Below, one piece after another: positions 8,814 through 17,607 of a stretch of 64,000 nucleotides of DNA (position 1 is its first letter; the number at the start of each line of letters is the position of its first letter). Origin of the DNA: JAFGNV01 sp964612485 (GTDB lineage Bacteria > Chloroflexota > Anaerolineae > 4572-78 > J111); NCBI GenBank assembly GCA_964612485.1, contig CAZTFF010000028.1, positions 1-64,000 on the forward strand. The letters are read 5' to 3'. The translations under genes and the position numbers were made by a program. The notes beneath the pieces were generated by a model that searched no databases, was not told the origin of the DNA, and saw only the letters and a list, made by a program, of their open reading frames with translations.

Positions 8814-8920
8814 TCAAAACGATTCTATTTTCACGATTCTGCAAGAGACGGTCAGGAGTACGTCACGGCCAATCGGTATAGGGAACTGGAAAGCCTGGTT
8901 TAGCTGCGCTTATAGAAAGT

Positions 8921-10171
8921 ATGATGACATTTAACTTTGACAAACAAGTCGCTGTTCTGGGCCTGGCCCGTATGGCCGATGCCTTTGGCAACTCTTTTCT
9001 GATCGTTGTGCTGCCGTTGTATATTGCCAGCGGCAGTATCAGCGGCCATATTTTTGGGCTGGCCGAGTCGTTGATCACGGGCATTGTCCTGGCGCTTTTT
9101 GGATTGGTCAACGCGCTTACCCAACCGTTTGCGGGCCGGCTCTCCGATCGGGCGGGAAAACGTAAATTGTTCGTCATGCTGGGGCTGGTCATTTTGGGGG
9201 TTTCTAATTACGCTTTTTCCCTGGGAGGCAGTTACCCGGCGGTGCTGCTGATCCGGGCCGCCCAGGGATTTGCCGCCGCGCTGACCATTACCGCCAGTAT
9301 TGCCCTGGTCAACGAGCTGAGCATCACCGGCAGCCGGGGCCGGAATATGGGCACTTACAACTCCTTCCGGCTCTTTGGTTTTGGCCTGGGGCCGCTGGCC
9401 GGCGGCGTGGTGGTAGAAAACGGGCCGTATGCGCTGAATGGGCTTGAGATCAGCGGGTTCGAAGCCTCTTTTTATGTGGCGGCCCTGTCGGCGCTTATCA
9501 GCTTTGGGCTGGTATCCTTACTGGTGCGAGACCCGCAGCAAATAAAACCCACCACCGAAAAAATGGCTATTGCCATTCGCGCCCGGGACCCCCACCGGAT
9601 TTTGGACCCCGTTTTCACGCTGGGGCTGGCTACTTTGTCGATGGCCGGCTCCATCGCCCTGCTGGCTCCCATCGAACCGCAGGTCAACGAGCGTCTGAAC
9701 CAGGGAGCCGTCTGGTTCGGCATTCAATTTGCCGCCTTTATTGGGGCGCTGGCCCTGGCCCAACCGGCCATCGGATCGGCCAGCGATACCTATGGCCGGC
9801 GCCGCTTCATTATTGCCGGCCTGCTCTTTTTGATTCCCACCACCCTGGCCCAGGGGCTGGTCATCACCCCCTGGCAAATGACACTGGCCCGGGTATTCCA
9901 GGGCATTTCCGGAGCGATGGTATTTGCCCCGGCCCTGGCCCTGGCCGGCGATTTAGCCCGCGCCGGCCAATCGGGAGCGCAGCTTTCGGTATTGACCGTA
10001 TCCTTTGGGTTAGGGATTTCGTTCGGGCAGCTCACCTCGGGGTTTTTGATCCGGTACGGTTTCATTATCCCCTTTCTTTTTGGCGCGGCTATCGCCGCCA
10101 TCGGCGCGGTCCTGGTTTACACCCAAGTTGAAGAAACCGTGCCTGAAATAGAGAAACAACCCGAAGGATGA
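8921..10171 (+). CDS. Major facilitator superfamily transporter
   Basis: 416 residues with about 12 membrane helices. The MFS loop motif GRLSDRAGKRKLFVMLG lies between helices 2 and 3, and a second-half equivalent GSASDTYGRRRFIIAG lies between helices 8 and 9. The length and two-fold symmetry match drug- or metabolite-exporting MFS proteins, but no substrate is deducible. No good ribosome site precedes the ATG pair (8921/8924). It lies 107 bases after the sulfurtransferase with no obvious terminator between, so cotranscription is possible. Confidence 0.8.
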   Translation: MMTFNFDKQVAVLGLARMADAFGNSFLIVVLPLYIASGSISGHIFGLAESLITGIVLALFGLVNALTQPFAGRLSDRAGKRKLFVMLGLVILGVSNYAFSLGGSYPAVLLIRAAQGFAAALTITASIALVNELSITGSRGRNMGTYNSFRLFGFGLGPLAGGVVVENGPYALNGLEISGFEASFYVAALSALISFGLVSLLVRDPQQIKPTTEKMAIAIRARDPHRILDPVFTLGLATLSMAGSIALLAPIEPQVNERLNQGAVWFGIQFAAFIGALALAQPAIGSASDTYGRRRFIIAGLLFLIPTTLAQGLVITPWQMTLARVFQGISGAMVFAPALALAGDLARAGQSGAQLSVLTVSFGLGISFGQLTSGFLIRYGFIIPFLFGAAIAAIGAVLVYTQVEETVPEIEKQPEG

Positions 10172-10205
10172 TAGATCATCCAAAAGGATGAAATACTACA
10201 GAAAA

Positions 10206-10273
10206 ATAGCCTGACCATAGGTGTAAATATCGCCCACGTGAGTGTAGGGGAACAGCGTTAATAATGGTATCAT
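10206..10273 (+). promoter_or_regulatory. Box-type promoter for the SixA-type phosphatase gene
   Basis: The box ATCGCCC-N3-TGAGTGTAG (10229-10247) overlaps -35-like TAGGGG (10245-10250). A 17-bp spacer leads to -10 TATCAT (10268-10273). A second half-box (ATAGCC) starts at 10206, exactly 23 bases upstream. The start codon is ~40 bases downstream of the -10. Confidence 0.6.
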
Positions 10274-10312
10274 GAAGAATATCCAATAAGATCAAAACGG
10301 AGGTAACAACTG

Positions 10313-10780
10313 ATGAAACTTTATCTGGTTCAACACGCAGAAGCTCTCTCAAAAGAAGAAGATCCGGACCGGCCGCTCTCAACTCAGGGGCGAACCGACA
10401 TAGGTAAAATAGCGGCTTATACCATTGGCCGCGCGCCCGTCGAGGTGGATCAAATTTTTCATAGCAGCAAAACCCGGGCCAAACAAACCGCAGACGCCCT
10501 GGGCAACGTTTTACAACCCGCCAACGGTGTCAAGGAAGACCCGGACCTGGGCGGCGGGGATGATCCTTCTATTTGGGCCAACCGGCTGGCTGACATGAAC
10601 AAAGATGTTATGCTGGTGGGCCATATGCCCCACTTGCGTAAACTGGCCTCGCTGCTGTTATGCGGCGATCAAGATACAAAGATCATCGATTTTCAAAACA
10701 GCGGCATTGTGTACCTGTATCGGGATGATGATAACGACGACTGGATGGTGAAGTGGATCCTTACGCCGGAGATCATCTAA
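10313..10780 (+). CDS. sixA: Histidine phosphatase family protein, SixA type
   Basis: 155 residues. The phosphoglycerate-mutase-like catalytic motif at the start is MKLYLVQHAEAL (usual RHG replaced by QHA, as in SixA proteins). The second catalytic His is in MLVGHMPHLRKLASLLL. SixA removes phosphate from phosphohistidine in signalling or phosphotransfer proteins; here the target is unknown. GGAGG lies 9 bases before the ATG. The stop overlaps by 8 bases the end of the converging redoxin gene. Confidence 0.8.
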   Translation: MKLYLVQHAEALSKEEDPDRPLSTQGRTDIGKIAAYTIGRAPVEVDQIFHSSKTRAKQTADALGNVLQPANGVKEDPDLGGGDDPSIWANRLADMNKDVMLVGHMPHLRKLASLLLCGDQDTKIIDFQNSGIVYLYRDDDNDDWMVKWILTPEII

Positions 10781-11327
10781 CAGCGCCGGTATTGAGATCG
10801 CGCAGCGCGGCCAGGAGTTCATCTACTGAGGGGCGATAAGTCGGATCCGGGCTGTAGTAAGTGAAGCGCAAAATACCGGACTGATCCACAATAAAGTCGG
10901 CGCCGAGCCGGTTGGGATCGGCCCGGATCATATCCGGGAGTTTCCCCTGGAAGAAGGCGGTGACATAAGACCATAAATTTTTGAGGCTCCAGGAGCGCAG
11001 TACCGAGCGTTCAATTTGATAAGCGTCGTAAAATTTCTGCTCCGTATCGAGCAAAAAGGGAAAGGTGACATCGGCACGCTTCAGCCAGCCCCTGGCCCGG
11101 CGTTTTTTTTCGAAGCCGATGAGCAATACCTGGGTATCTAACGCCTCAAACTCATCTTTGTGTTGATGCACGTGGACCACGTGCTCGCGGCAGTGCATTC
11201 AACCCAAATGGCGCAAGAAAATCAACAGAACGTGATACCCCTGCTGCCGTACGCCGCTGAGTGAGAGTTGCCCGTCATCAACTGTGGGCAAGGTAAAATC
11301 CGGGGCTTGGGTGCCTTCTTCTAACAT
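10773..11327 (-). CDS. PRXL2/AhpC-TSA_2-type redoxin, probable selenoprotein (in-frame TGA at 11201-11199)
   Basis: The frame from the ATG at 11327 reads MLEEGTQAPDFTLP, then LLIFLRHLG, an in-frame TGA, then MHCREHVVHVH. In this thioredoxin-fold family the position is the first Cys of the redox-active CxxC (FLRHxGCxxCREH), so the TGA falls exactly where selenocysteine would sit (UxxC). Homology is continuous on both sides without a frame change, giving 184 residues including Sec. A hairpin with apical GGTCC lies at the bacterial SECIS distance. The start is 7 bases after the lpdA stop, making it the last gene of the pyruvate dehydrogenase operon. The alternative is a nonsense mutation with restart at the Met after the TGA (141 residues, no catalytic residue). 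Confidence 0.65.
11168..11184 (-). promoter_or_regulatory. Putative bacterial SECIS element
   Basis: Read on the minus strand, GCACGTGGTCCACGTGC is a perfect palindrome around one base, folding as a 6-bp stem (GCACGT/ACGTGC) with the loop GGTCC. The loop begins 20 nt after the TGA. Known bacterial SECIS elements place a short stem with a G-rich apical loop about 16-37 nt after the UGA, and the E. coli fdhF loop is GGUCU. The match is by eye; a covariance or bSECISearch run has not been done. Confidence 0.55.
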
Positions 11328-11334
11328 GATCGCC

Positions 11335-12762
11335 TTAATCTTGGTTCGAGCTGAAAATATGAGTCGACATGCCCAAAAATGCTTCGGCAGCCTCGCCCTC
11401 GGTTTCGCTGAGGGTGGGATGGGGATGAACGGTCAGGGCCAGATCGCGGGCAACCGCGCCCATTTCGATGGCCAGCGCGCCTTCGATAATCATATTCTCC
11501 GCGTTCCGGCCCACCATGCCTACGCCCAACACCCGGTTGGTTTCTTCGTCAAAGATCATTTTGGTCATTCCGCCGGACGCGCCCATCGTTAGCGCCCGCC
11601 CGGAAGCTTTCCAGGGGAAGCGCCCCACATTCACCGGGCGGCCCTGTTCTTTGGCCTCGGCCTCGGTCAGGCCGCACCAGGCAATCTCCGGGTCGGTGTA
11701 GACAATGGAGGGAATACAGCGCGCGTCGAAAGCGGTTTTTTCCCCGGCAATGACCCCGGCGGCCACTTTGCCCTCGTACATGGCTTTGTGAGCCAGCAGC
11801 GGTTCTCCCACCACATCCCCCACGGCAAAGATTTTGTCGCTGCCGGTGCGCAGTTGGTCATCTACTTCTATAAAACCCTGCTCGTTGGTGGTGACGTTGG
11901 CTTGTTCCAGCCCGATGTCTTCTGAATTGGGCCGGCGGCCCACCGCCACCAACACCCGCTCGAACTGCTGCGGGCCGTTGTCCACGTCGCCTTCCAATTT
12001 CACGGTTACGTCTTCTTCGCCTTCTTCCAATTCCGTCACTTGGGTGTCGAGATGAATGGCCTCGAAAACGTCCCTGGCCTGGCGGGAGAAGGTCTTTACC
12101 AATTCGGGGTCGGTGCCCGGCAACAGGCTGCCGGTCATTTCCACAATGGTGACCCGGCTGCCCAGAGCGGCGTACACCGATCCCATTTCCAGGCCAATGT
12201 AGCCGCCGCCCACCACCAGCAGCGTTTCCGGCACATCCGGCAGTTTCAGGGCGGCCCCGGAATCCATGATCCGGCTGCCTGCTTTGAACTCGGTGCCGGG
12301 CAGGGGAATAGGGCGCGCGCCGGTGGCAATGATGGCGTGCTCGAACTCTATTTGGGCAATGTCGGCCCCTTCCAGACGAATTTGCCGGGGGCTTTCGAAT
12401 ACAGCTTTGGCCTGAACCACTTTTACATCGCGCCGCTTAGCAAGCGATTCCAGCCCTTTGATCAAACGTTTTACCACCTTGTCTTTCCAATCGCGCAGTT
12501 CTTCAGGGTTTACCGTGAGCTGCTCAAAAGAAAGCCCCCACTGTTGGGCCTGACGCGCCTCGTGGAGCAGTTGGGTCACTTCCAAAAATGCTTTGGAGGG
12601 AATGCAGCCCCGGCGCAAACAGACGCCGCCCAATTTTTCCTCGGCGTTGATGAGGGTGACTTCCAACCCCAGATCCGCGGCCCGAAAAGCCGCGGCATAA
12701 CCGCCCGGCCCCCCGCCGATCACGGCCACTTCTGTTTGCAGCGTTTCTTCACCCATTACCAT
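11335..12762 (-). CDS. lpdA: Dihydrolipoyl dehydrogenase (E3 of pyruvate dehydrogenase)
   Basis: 475 residues. A flavoprotein that reoxidises dihydrolipoyl groups of E2 with NAD+. The N-terminal FAD motif is VIGGGPGGYAAAFRAADLG, the redox disulfide is in GGVCLRRGCIPSKAFL, the NAD motif is LLVVGGGYIGLEMGSVYAAL, the second FAD motif is IFAVGDVVGEPLLAH, and the C-terminal catalytic dyad is in VHPHPTLSE. GGAGG precedes the start. It lies 16 bases after the E2 gene in one operon and is followed directly by the probable selenoprotein redoxin. Confidence 0.95.
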   Translation of the reverse strand: MVMGEETLQTEVAVIGGGPGGYAAAFRAADLGLEVTLINAEEKLGGVCLRRGCIPSKAFLEVTQLLHEARQAQQWGLSFEQLTVNPEELRDWKDKVVKRLIKGLESLAKRRDVKVVQAKAVFESPRQIRLEGADIAQIEFEHAIIATGARPIPLPGTEFKAGSRIMDSGAALKLPDVPETLLVVGGGYIGLEMGSVYAALGSRVTIVEMTGSLLPGTDPELVKTFSRQARDVFEAIHLDTQVTELEEGEEDVTVKLEGDVDNGPQQFERVLVAVGRRPNSEDIGLEQANVTTNEQGFIEVDDQLRTGSDKIFAVGDVVGEPLLAHKAMYEGKVAAGVIAGEKTAFDARCIPSIVYTDPEIAWCGLTEAEAKEQGRPVNVGRFPWKASGRALTMGASGGMTKMIFDEETNRVLGVGMVGRNAENMIIEGALAIEMGAVARDLALTVHPHPTLSETEGEAAEAFLGMSTHIFSSNQD

Positions 12763-12778
12763 GATTTTTCCTCCTTGT

Positions 12779-14185
12779 TCAAGCCATTAAAGTTAACTTA
12801 TCCGGGTCTTCCAACAGGTCGATGATCATGCTCAAAAATCGACCGGCATCCGCGCCATCGAGCACGCGATGATCGAAAGCCACTACCAGGGGCAGCATAA
12901 AGCGCGGCTCTATCACCTTTTCCCCATTGTTGTCGCGCACCACCGGCTGCCATTCGGCCTGGGCCATACCCAGGATGGCCACCTGAGGATAGTTGATAAT
13001 GGGATCGAAATGAGTACCGCCCAAAATCCCCACGTTGGTGATGGTAAAAGTGCCGCCCTGCATATCGTCCGGGGCGAGGTCTCCCGCCTGGGTTCGTTTG
13101 ACCAGGTCCGGGAGTTCCTCGGCCAGCGTGGCGATGCTCTTTTGATCGACGTTACGGATCACGGGAACCAGCAGCCCCCGCTCGGTATCCACGGCCATGC
13201 CCAGATGGCAGTAATGCTTCAAAATGATCTCCTGCTCGTCCACATCCAGGCTGGCATTAAAACGGGGAAACTCAGCCAGGGCCGCGGCCACAGCTTTCAT
13301 CACAAACACGGAGAGGGACAGGCTGCCCTCCTCGATCTCGTCTTTTTCCTTGCTGCGCAACTGTTCCAGGGCGGTGATGTCGGCCCGGTCATGGTGCTGG
13401 GCGTGGGGAATTTGCGACCAGGCTTGCACCATTTTTTTGGCGGTTGCCCGCCGGATGGAGCGCAGCGGCGTGCGTTCGGTTTCTCCCCACCGATTGAAAT
13501 CGGGCAGCGGCGGCAGTTCTATGGCCGATGGCCGCAGCGGAGATGTTTTCCCGGCGGGGACCGTTTCGCGGGGTTTTTCTTCCTCCGGTTCCTTTTCTTC
13601 CTCCGGCGCTTTTTCTTTTGCTTCTACCTCGCCTTTGTCAAAGTCGCCGCCTTCAGAGAAGGCGCGCACATCCTCAGACGTCACCCGGCCCGCCTCGCCG
13701 CTGGGGGGAACCTGGCGCAGATCCACCTCCAATTCGCGGGCCAACTGCCGCGTGGCCGGAGAGGCCGGCACGGGGCGCTGGCTGTCTTCGCCGGCAGGAG
13801 CGCCTGCCGGCGGGCCGGTCTCTCTTTCTTCGGTGTCCGGTTTCTTTTCCGCTTCGGCTGTTTTTGATTCGGCTTCTTCTTTGGCTTCGGTCTCTTTTTT
13901 ATCTTGATCCGCGGGCGCCTCTTTTTCAGCGGTTTCCGCGGAATCGCCATCGCCGCCGAAGGTCATCAGCGTGGCGCCCACTTCGACAATATCACCGGAT
14001 TGGACCAGGATTTCTTCGACCACGCCGGTGAAAGGCGAGGGAATATCGACCGCGGCTTTGTCGGTTTCAACCGTCAAAATGGCCTGTTCTTCTTCAACCT
14101 CATCGCCTTCGGCCACCAATATTTCCTGGATTTCAGCTTCGTGTATGCCCTCACCCACATCGGGCAGGGTAAATGAACGTGACAT
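12779..14185 (-). CDS. pdhC: Dihydrolipoamide acetyltransferase (E2 of pyruvate dehydrogenase)
   Basis: 468 residues. One lipoyl domain (residues ~1-78) carries the lipoylated Lys in VETDKAAVDIPSP. A Glu/Lys-rich linker follows, then the E1/E3-binding domain (SPATRQLARELEVDLRQVPP, GRVTSEDV), a second charged linker, and the acyltransferase domain with the catalytic motif DHRVLDGADAGRF near the C-terminus. It forms the multimeric core of the complex. It is flanked by pdhB and lpdA in the same orientation. The highly charged linker (residues ~78-135) is repetitive at DNA level. Confidence 0.95.
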   Translation of the reverse strand: MSRSFTLPDVGEGIHEAEIQEILVAEGDEVEEEQAILTVETDKAAVDIPSPFTGVVEEILVQSGDIVEVGATLMTFGGDGDSAETAEKEAPADQDKKETEAKEEAESKTAEAEKKPDTEERETGPPAGAPAGEDSQRPVPASPATRQLARELEVDLRQVPPSGEAGRVTSEDVRAFSEGGDFDKGEVEAKEKAPEEEKEPEEEKPRETVPAGKTSPLRPSAIELPPLPDFNRWGETERTPLRSIRRATAKKMVQAWSQIPHAQHHDRADITALEQLRSKEKDEIEEGSLSLSVFVMKAVAAALAEFPRFNASLDVDEQEIILKHYCHLGMAVDTERGLLVPVIRNVDQKSIATLAEELPDLVKRTQAGDLAPDDMQGGTFTITNVGILGGTHFDPIINYPQVAILGMAQAEWQPVVRDNNGEKVIEPRFMLPLVVAFDHRVLDGADAGRFLSMIIDLLEDPDKLTLMA

Positions 14186-14208
14186 TTTTTTTGATCTCCT
14201 TTTCTATC

Positions 14209-15189
14209 CTAAACTTCCAGCACCTGGCGAGCAGCGCCCACAATGCGGTTGGCGTCGGGCAAATAAGCTTGCTCGTAGGCAAACAGAGGCACAATGGTAT
14301 CAAAACCGGTCACCCGGGCGATGGGCGCTTCCAGATACCAGAAGGATTTTTCTATCAGGCGGGCTATTATTTCGGCGGCGGGGCCAAAGCTGCGGGGCGC
14401 CTCGTTTACAATCACCACCCGCCCGGTTTTGCGCGCCGATTCGGCAAAGGTGGCGTGATCCAACGGCGAGATGGTCAGCAGATCGATCAGTTCGGTCTCC
14501 ACGCCATCTTCTTCCTGCAATGTTTCCACCGCTTCCAGAGCCGGCTGCATCATAGCCCCGTAGGAGATCATGGTCAGGTCTGTGCCCTCGCGCGCAACCT
14601 GCGCCTGGCCCAGGGGCAGGGTATCCTCCTCTTCCGGCACTTCTTCTCGAAAGGCGCGGTAAACGTGTTTGGGTTCGTAGAATATCACCGGGTCGGGATC
14701 GCGGATGGCGCTGACCAGCAGGGCGCGAGCGTTGCGCGGGCCGGAAGGGATCACCATTTTCAGGCCGGGGGTGTGGGCGTAATAGGCTTCCCGGCTTTCG
14801 GAGTGATGTTCCAGCGCGCGGATACCGGCGCCGTAGGGCGTGCGCAGCACCATGGGCACGTGGTAGCCGCCACGGGACCGCCAACGTAATCGAGCGGCGT
14901 GGTTTTCCAACTGGTGCATCCCAAAATAGCTGAACCCGGAGAACTGGATTTCACACACCGGTTTAAGCCCGTAGGCCGCCATACCGATGGAGGTCCCGAT
15001 GATAGATGCTTCGGCCAGCGGCGTGTCGAGCACCCGTTCTTCACCGAACTTTTCTATCAAACCCTCGGTCACGCGAAAGACGCCGCCGTCCACACCCACG
15101 TCTTCGCCCAGAACCAGTACGCTGTCGTCATTTTCCATTTCCTGGTGCAAAGCCAGGTTCAGCGCTTCCACCATAGTCATTTTACTCAT
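14209..15189 (-). CDS. pdhB: Pyruvate dehydrogenase E1 component, beta subunit
   Basis: 326 residues. Typical 2-oxo-acid dehydrogenase beta features are VLGEDVGVDGGVFRVTEGL, RVLDTPLAEASIIGTSIGMA, the conserved HSES segment EHHSESREAYYAHTPGLKM, and IDLLTISPLD in the transketolase C-domain. It pairs with the alpha subunit to decarboxylate pyruvate and transfer the acetyl group to E2. Its start overlaps the pdhA stop by one base (TAATG), so the two subunits are translationally coupled. Confidence 0.95.
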   Translation of the reverse strand: MSKMTMVEALNLALHQEMENDDSVLVLGEDVGVDGGVFRVTEGLIEKFGEERVLDTPLAEASIIGTSIGMAAYGLKPVCEIQFSGFSYFGMHQLENHAARLRWRSRGGYHVPMVLRTPYGAGIRALEHHSESREAYYAHTPGLKMVIPSGPRNARALLVSAIRDPDPVIFYEPKHVYRAFREEVPEEEDTLPLGQAQVAREGTDLTMISYGAMMQPALEAVETLQEEDGVETELIDLLTISPLDHATFAESARKTGRVVIVNEAPRSFGPAAEIIARLIEKSFWYLEAPIARVTGFDTIVPLFAYEQAYLPDANRIVGAARQVLEV

Positions 15190-16277
15190 TATTTTGCCTC
15201 CAATTCCGCGGCCAATGAGTCGCGTTGTTCTTGTAAGTAGGGCGGCATCTCGGCATACACATGATCGAACATGGAGAGCGCCTCATCGTCCAGGGCTTCC
15301 ATCTGTTGTTCGGCCTTTTCAACCGCCGCCTCAATGTCTTGTTCGATCTCTTCTTGCAGCGATTCCAGCTCATCGTCCGAGAGTATGCCTTTGTCTTTCA
15401 GATAATTTTGAAAACGGGGGATCGGGTCTCGTTTTTCCCATTCTTCCACTTCTTCATCTTTGCGATAGCGGGTTGGATCATCCGCCGTGGTGTGCAGGGA
15501 CAGGCGGTAGGTCAGGGCCTCGATCAGGGTGGGGCCGTCTCCGGCGCGGGCGCGCTCGGCGGCCTCTTTTGCGGCGGCGTAAACGGCCAGCACATCGTTG
15601 CCGTCCACTTGCAGGCCGGGCACACCATAGGCCAGCGCCTTTTGGGCCAGCGTTTTGGCGCGCGATTGCCGGGAGCGCGGAACGGAAATGGCCCATTGGT
15701 TGTTCTGGCATAAAAAAATGACCGGGGTCTGAAAAACGCCGGCAAAATTCAAGCCTTCATGAAAATCACCCTCCGAGGTAGCGCCATCGCCAAAGAAAAC
15801 CAGCACCACCTCCTCCTTTTGCCGATACTTGCTGCCGTAACTCAACCCCACCGCGTGCAAAATTTGCGAACCGACCGGCACGGACACGGGCAGATTGCGC
15901 ACCTCCACATCAGGATTGTTTCCCTGATAATAACCGCCATAGGCCAGCAGGTAACTTTCGGGCGGCTGGCCGCGCCAGATGGCGGCGGCTTGATCGCGAT
16001 AAGATTGCACCAGCCAATCTTCTTCCCTCAAAACGGCGGCGGCGGCCACTTCTGCGGCTTCCTGGCCTTTGACCGGGGCAAAGGTACCGATGCGGCCCTG
16101 GCGCTGCAAGTTCAGCATTCGTTCATCAAAACGGCGATTAAAAAGCAGGGCGCGGTGGATCTGCAATAGAAAATCGTCGGAGAGATCGGGTTCCAATTCT
16201 TCATCCAACTCGCCATCTTCGTTCAAAACAGAAAGATATTCTACCTGCTCCGGTAGATCGATAATTTCTCTGGGCAT
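15189..16277 (-). CDS. pdhA: Pyruvate dehydrogenase E1 component, alpha subunit
   Basis: 362 residues. The thiamine diphosphate motif is FFGDGATSEGDFHEGLNFAG with the distal CQNNQWAISVPRSRQ. The subunit-typical start segment RALLFNRRFDERMLNLQRQG and the phosphorylation-loop-like TYRLSLHTTADDPTRYR are present. AAGGAG lies ahead of the ATG. It is 52 bases after a short-chain dehydrogenase gene and starts the pdhA-B-C-lpdA set. Branched-chain oxo-acid dehydrogenase alpha is a near relative, so the pyruvate assignment rests on operon content rather than diagnostic residues. Confidence 0.9.
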   Translation of the reverse strand: MPREIIDLPEQVEYLSVLNEDGELDEELEPDLSDDFLLQIHRALLFNRRFDERMLNLQRQGRIGTFAPVKGQEAAEVAAAAVLREEDWLVQSYRDQAAAIWRGQPPESYLLAYGGYYQGNNPDVEVRNLPVSVPVGSQILHAVGLSYGSKYRQKEEVVLVFFGDGATSEGDFHEGLNFAGVFQTPVIFLCQNNQWAISVPRSRQSRAKTLAQKALAYGVPGLQVDGNDVLAVYAAAKEAAERARAGDGPTLIEALTYRLSLHTTADDPTRYRKDEEVEEWEKRDPIPRFQNYLKDKGILSDDELESLQEEIEQDIEAAVEKAEQQMEALDDEALSMFDHVYAEMPPYLQEQRDSLAAELEAK

Positions 16278-16329
16278 TTTGTTCTCCTTGAACTGTCTAA
16301 AAATGGGGGAGGCTCAATATCCGGTTCGC

Positions 16330-17100
16330 TTAACGGGCCGCATACCCGCCATCCACCATCATCGAATGGCCGGTAACAAACGAGGCCGCATCCGAACAGA
16401 GCCAGACTACCGCGTGGGCAATTTCTTCCGGCTTGCCCATCCGTCCCAGCGGGTGAAGTGAAGCAATTTCCTCACGAGTCTCCGCGTCCTCGCCGGCTTC
16501 CACGCCGCGCTCCATCACCATCGGCGTTCGGATGAAACCGGGGCACACGGCATTGACCCGCAATCCCTGCGCCGCATATTCCAACGCGGCGGTTTTGGTC
16601 AGGCCAAGAATCCCGTGTTTGGAGGCCGTATAGGCGGCGGTATTGGCAAAACCCACCACGCCCAGGATCGAAGCATTATTGACGATGGCCGCTTTCTTTT
16701 GTTCCAACATCTGGGGGATTTCGTGTTTCATGCATAACCACACCCCGGTCAAATTAATATTGAGCACCCGCTGCCATTCTTCTTCTGAATAATCGACCAT
16801 GGGTTTCATTTGGCCCTCGATGCCGGCGTTGTTGAAGGCGCAATCCAATTGGCCGTAAGATTCGATGGCGCACCTGATCAACATTTCAACGTCGTCGGCT
16901 TGTGATACATCCGCTTCAACAAAAGTGGCGTCACCGTCGGCGTTTTTGATCAAATCGGCTGTTTTACTGCCATCCTCTACGGCGACATCAGAAACAACAA
17001 CGCGGGCATCTTCTTGAGCAAACGCCAGCGCGGTTGCCCGCCCAATGCCTGAACCTGCCCCTGTGACCAGGGCTACTTTTCCGTCTAATCGACCCATCAT
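16330..17100 (-). CDS. Short-chain dehydrogenase/reductase (SDR family oxidoreductase)
   Basis: About 256 residues. Classical SDR features are the nucleotide motif VTGAGSGIGRATALAF, DVAVEDG after beta-2, FNNAGIEG, the catalytic Ser in NNASILGVVG and Tyr-Lys in YTASKHGILGL, and PGFIRTPM. The C-terminus SFVTGHSMMVDGGYAAR is standard. I prefer the ATG at 17100 over the GTG at 17115 because AAAGGA lies 6 bases before it. It precedes the pyruvate dehydrogenase genes by 52 bases and may be cotranscribed. The substrate is unknown; FabG-like, glucose or secondary-alcohol dehydrogenase roles are possible. Confidence 0.85.
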   Translation of the reverse strand: MMGRLDGKVALVTGAGSGIGRATALAFAQEDARVVVSDVAVEDGSKTADLIKNADGDATFVEADVSQADDVEMLIRCAIESYGQLDCAFNNAGIEGQMKPMVDYSEEEWQRVLNINLTGVWLCMKHEIPQMLEQKKAAIVNNASILGVVGFANTAAYTASKHGILGLTKTAALEYAAQGLRVNAVCPGFIRTPMVMERGVEAGEDAETREEIASLHPLGRMGKPEEIAHAVVWLCSDAASFVTGHSMMVDGGYAAR

Positions 17101-17173
17101 AATATTTCCTTTCACAAAATTATTTTGGTGTTATATAAAGAGGTCTTTTTCCGACAAACTGCTAGTCCCAGTA

Positions 17174-17320
17174 GATCCCATTTTCAGACCTGACAGGTTT
17201 CAGAAATTGATTTAATTGCCAAATTATCTTGATTATCAGCTTTCTGAACGCCAAATAGTGACTTTGAAAACCTGTCAGGTCTTGTATTTTTATTTTTGAA
17301 GAATTTGGATCCACTGAGTC
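17174..17320. repeat. Composite CCTGTCAGG dispersed element (~150 bp)
   Basis: CAGACCTGACAGGTTTC (17185-17201) and GAAAACCTGTCAGGTCTTG (17266-17284) are inverted repeats ~65 bases apart. The right flank GAATTTGGATCCACTGAG (17301-17318) nearly equals the flank of the palindrome at 5706-5750. This element and the box region to 17584 occupy the 596-base gene-free space 17101-17696. A short minus-strand open frame here (17162-17410) has no ribosome site or recognisable similarity. Confidence 0.65.
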
Positions 17321-17516
17321 CCGGTAATATCGAAATTCATCAATACCCCTGCCCTCACCGTCACTTTGTCTTATAGGATAACAGATTGATCTTTGTTTAC
17401 CTATACCCAACAGAGCGAATTTAGCCTGCTGAAAAGAGCTATTTTTTGGATAGCATGGGTATCATCTAGTTGGGTGATTGTTTAACGCCGGCAAAAGTCA
17501 GTCGGTCTATGCAAAA

Positions 17517-17584
17517 ATAGCTAACCTGGTTGAAATAAAATCATCCAGGTTAGTATGGGCGAACGCTTGATAAAATGCTACACT
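17517..17584 (+). promoter_or_regulatory. Box-type promoter for the hibernation-factor/dodecin genes
   Basis: The box ATCATCC-N3-GTTAGTATG (17540-17557) abuts -35-like TGGGCG (17556-17561). A 17-bp spacer leads to -10 TACACT (17579-17584). A second copy (ATAGCTAACCTGGTTG) starts at 17517, exactly 23 bases upstream. Oppositely oriented boxes at 17436-17478 may face the SDR gene, but I find no convincing -10 for that direction. Confidence 0.55.
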
Positions 17585-17607
17585 GAACGTGGGGAGAATT
17601 TAGGACT

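Noticed and set aside
10773..11198. 141-residue redoxin starting at the Met right after the TGA
   Set aside because: It lacks the first half of the thioredoxin fold and has no ribosome site; the continuous homology upstream favours read-through from 11327.
17162..17410. 82-residue minus-strand open frame
   Set aside because: It lies over a dispersed inverted repeat, has no ribosome site and no recognisable domain.
17398..17478. Possible eighth box-type promoter facing the SDR-pdh operon
   Set aside because: GGG-boxes are present at 17436, 17457 and 17472, but spacing is irregular and neither -35 nor -10 fits at 39-40 bases.
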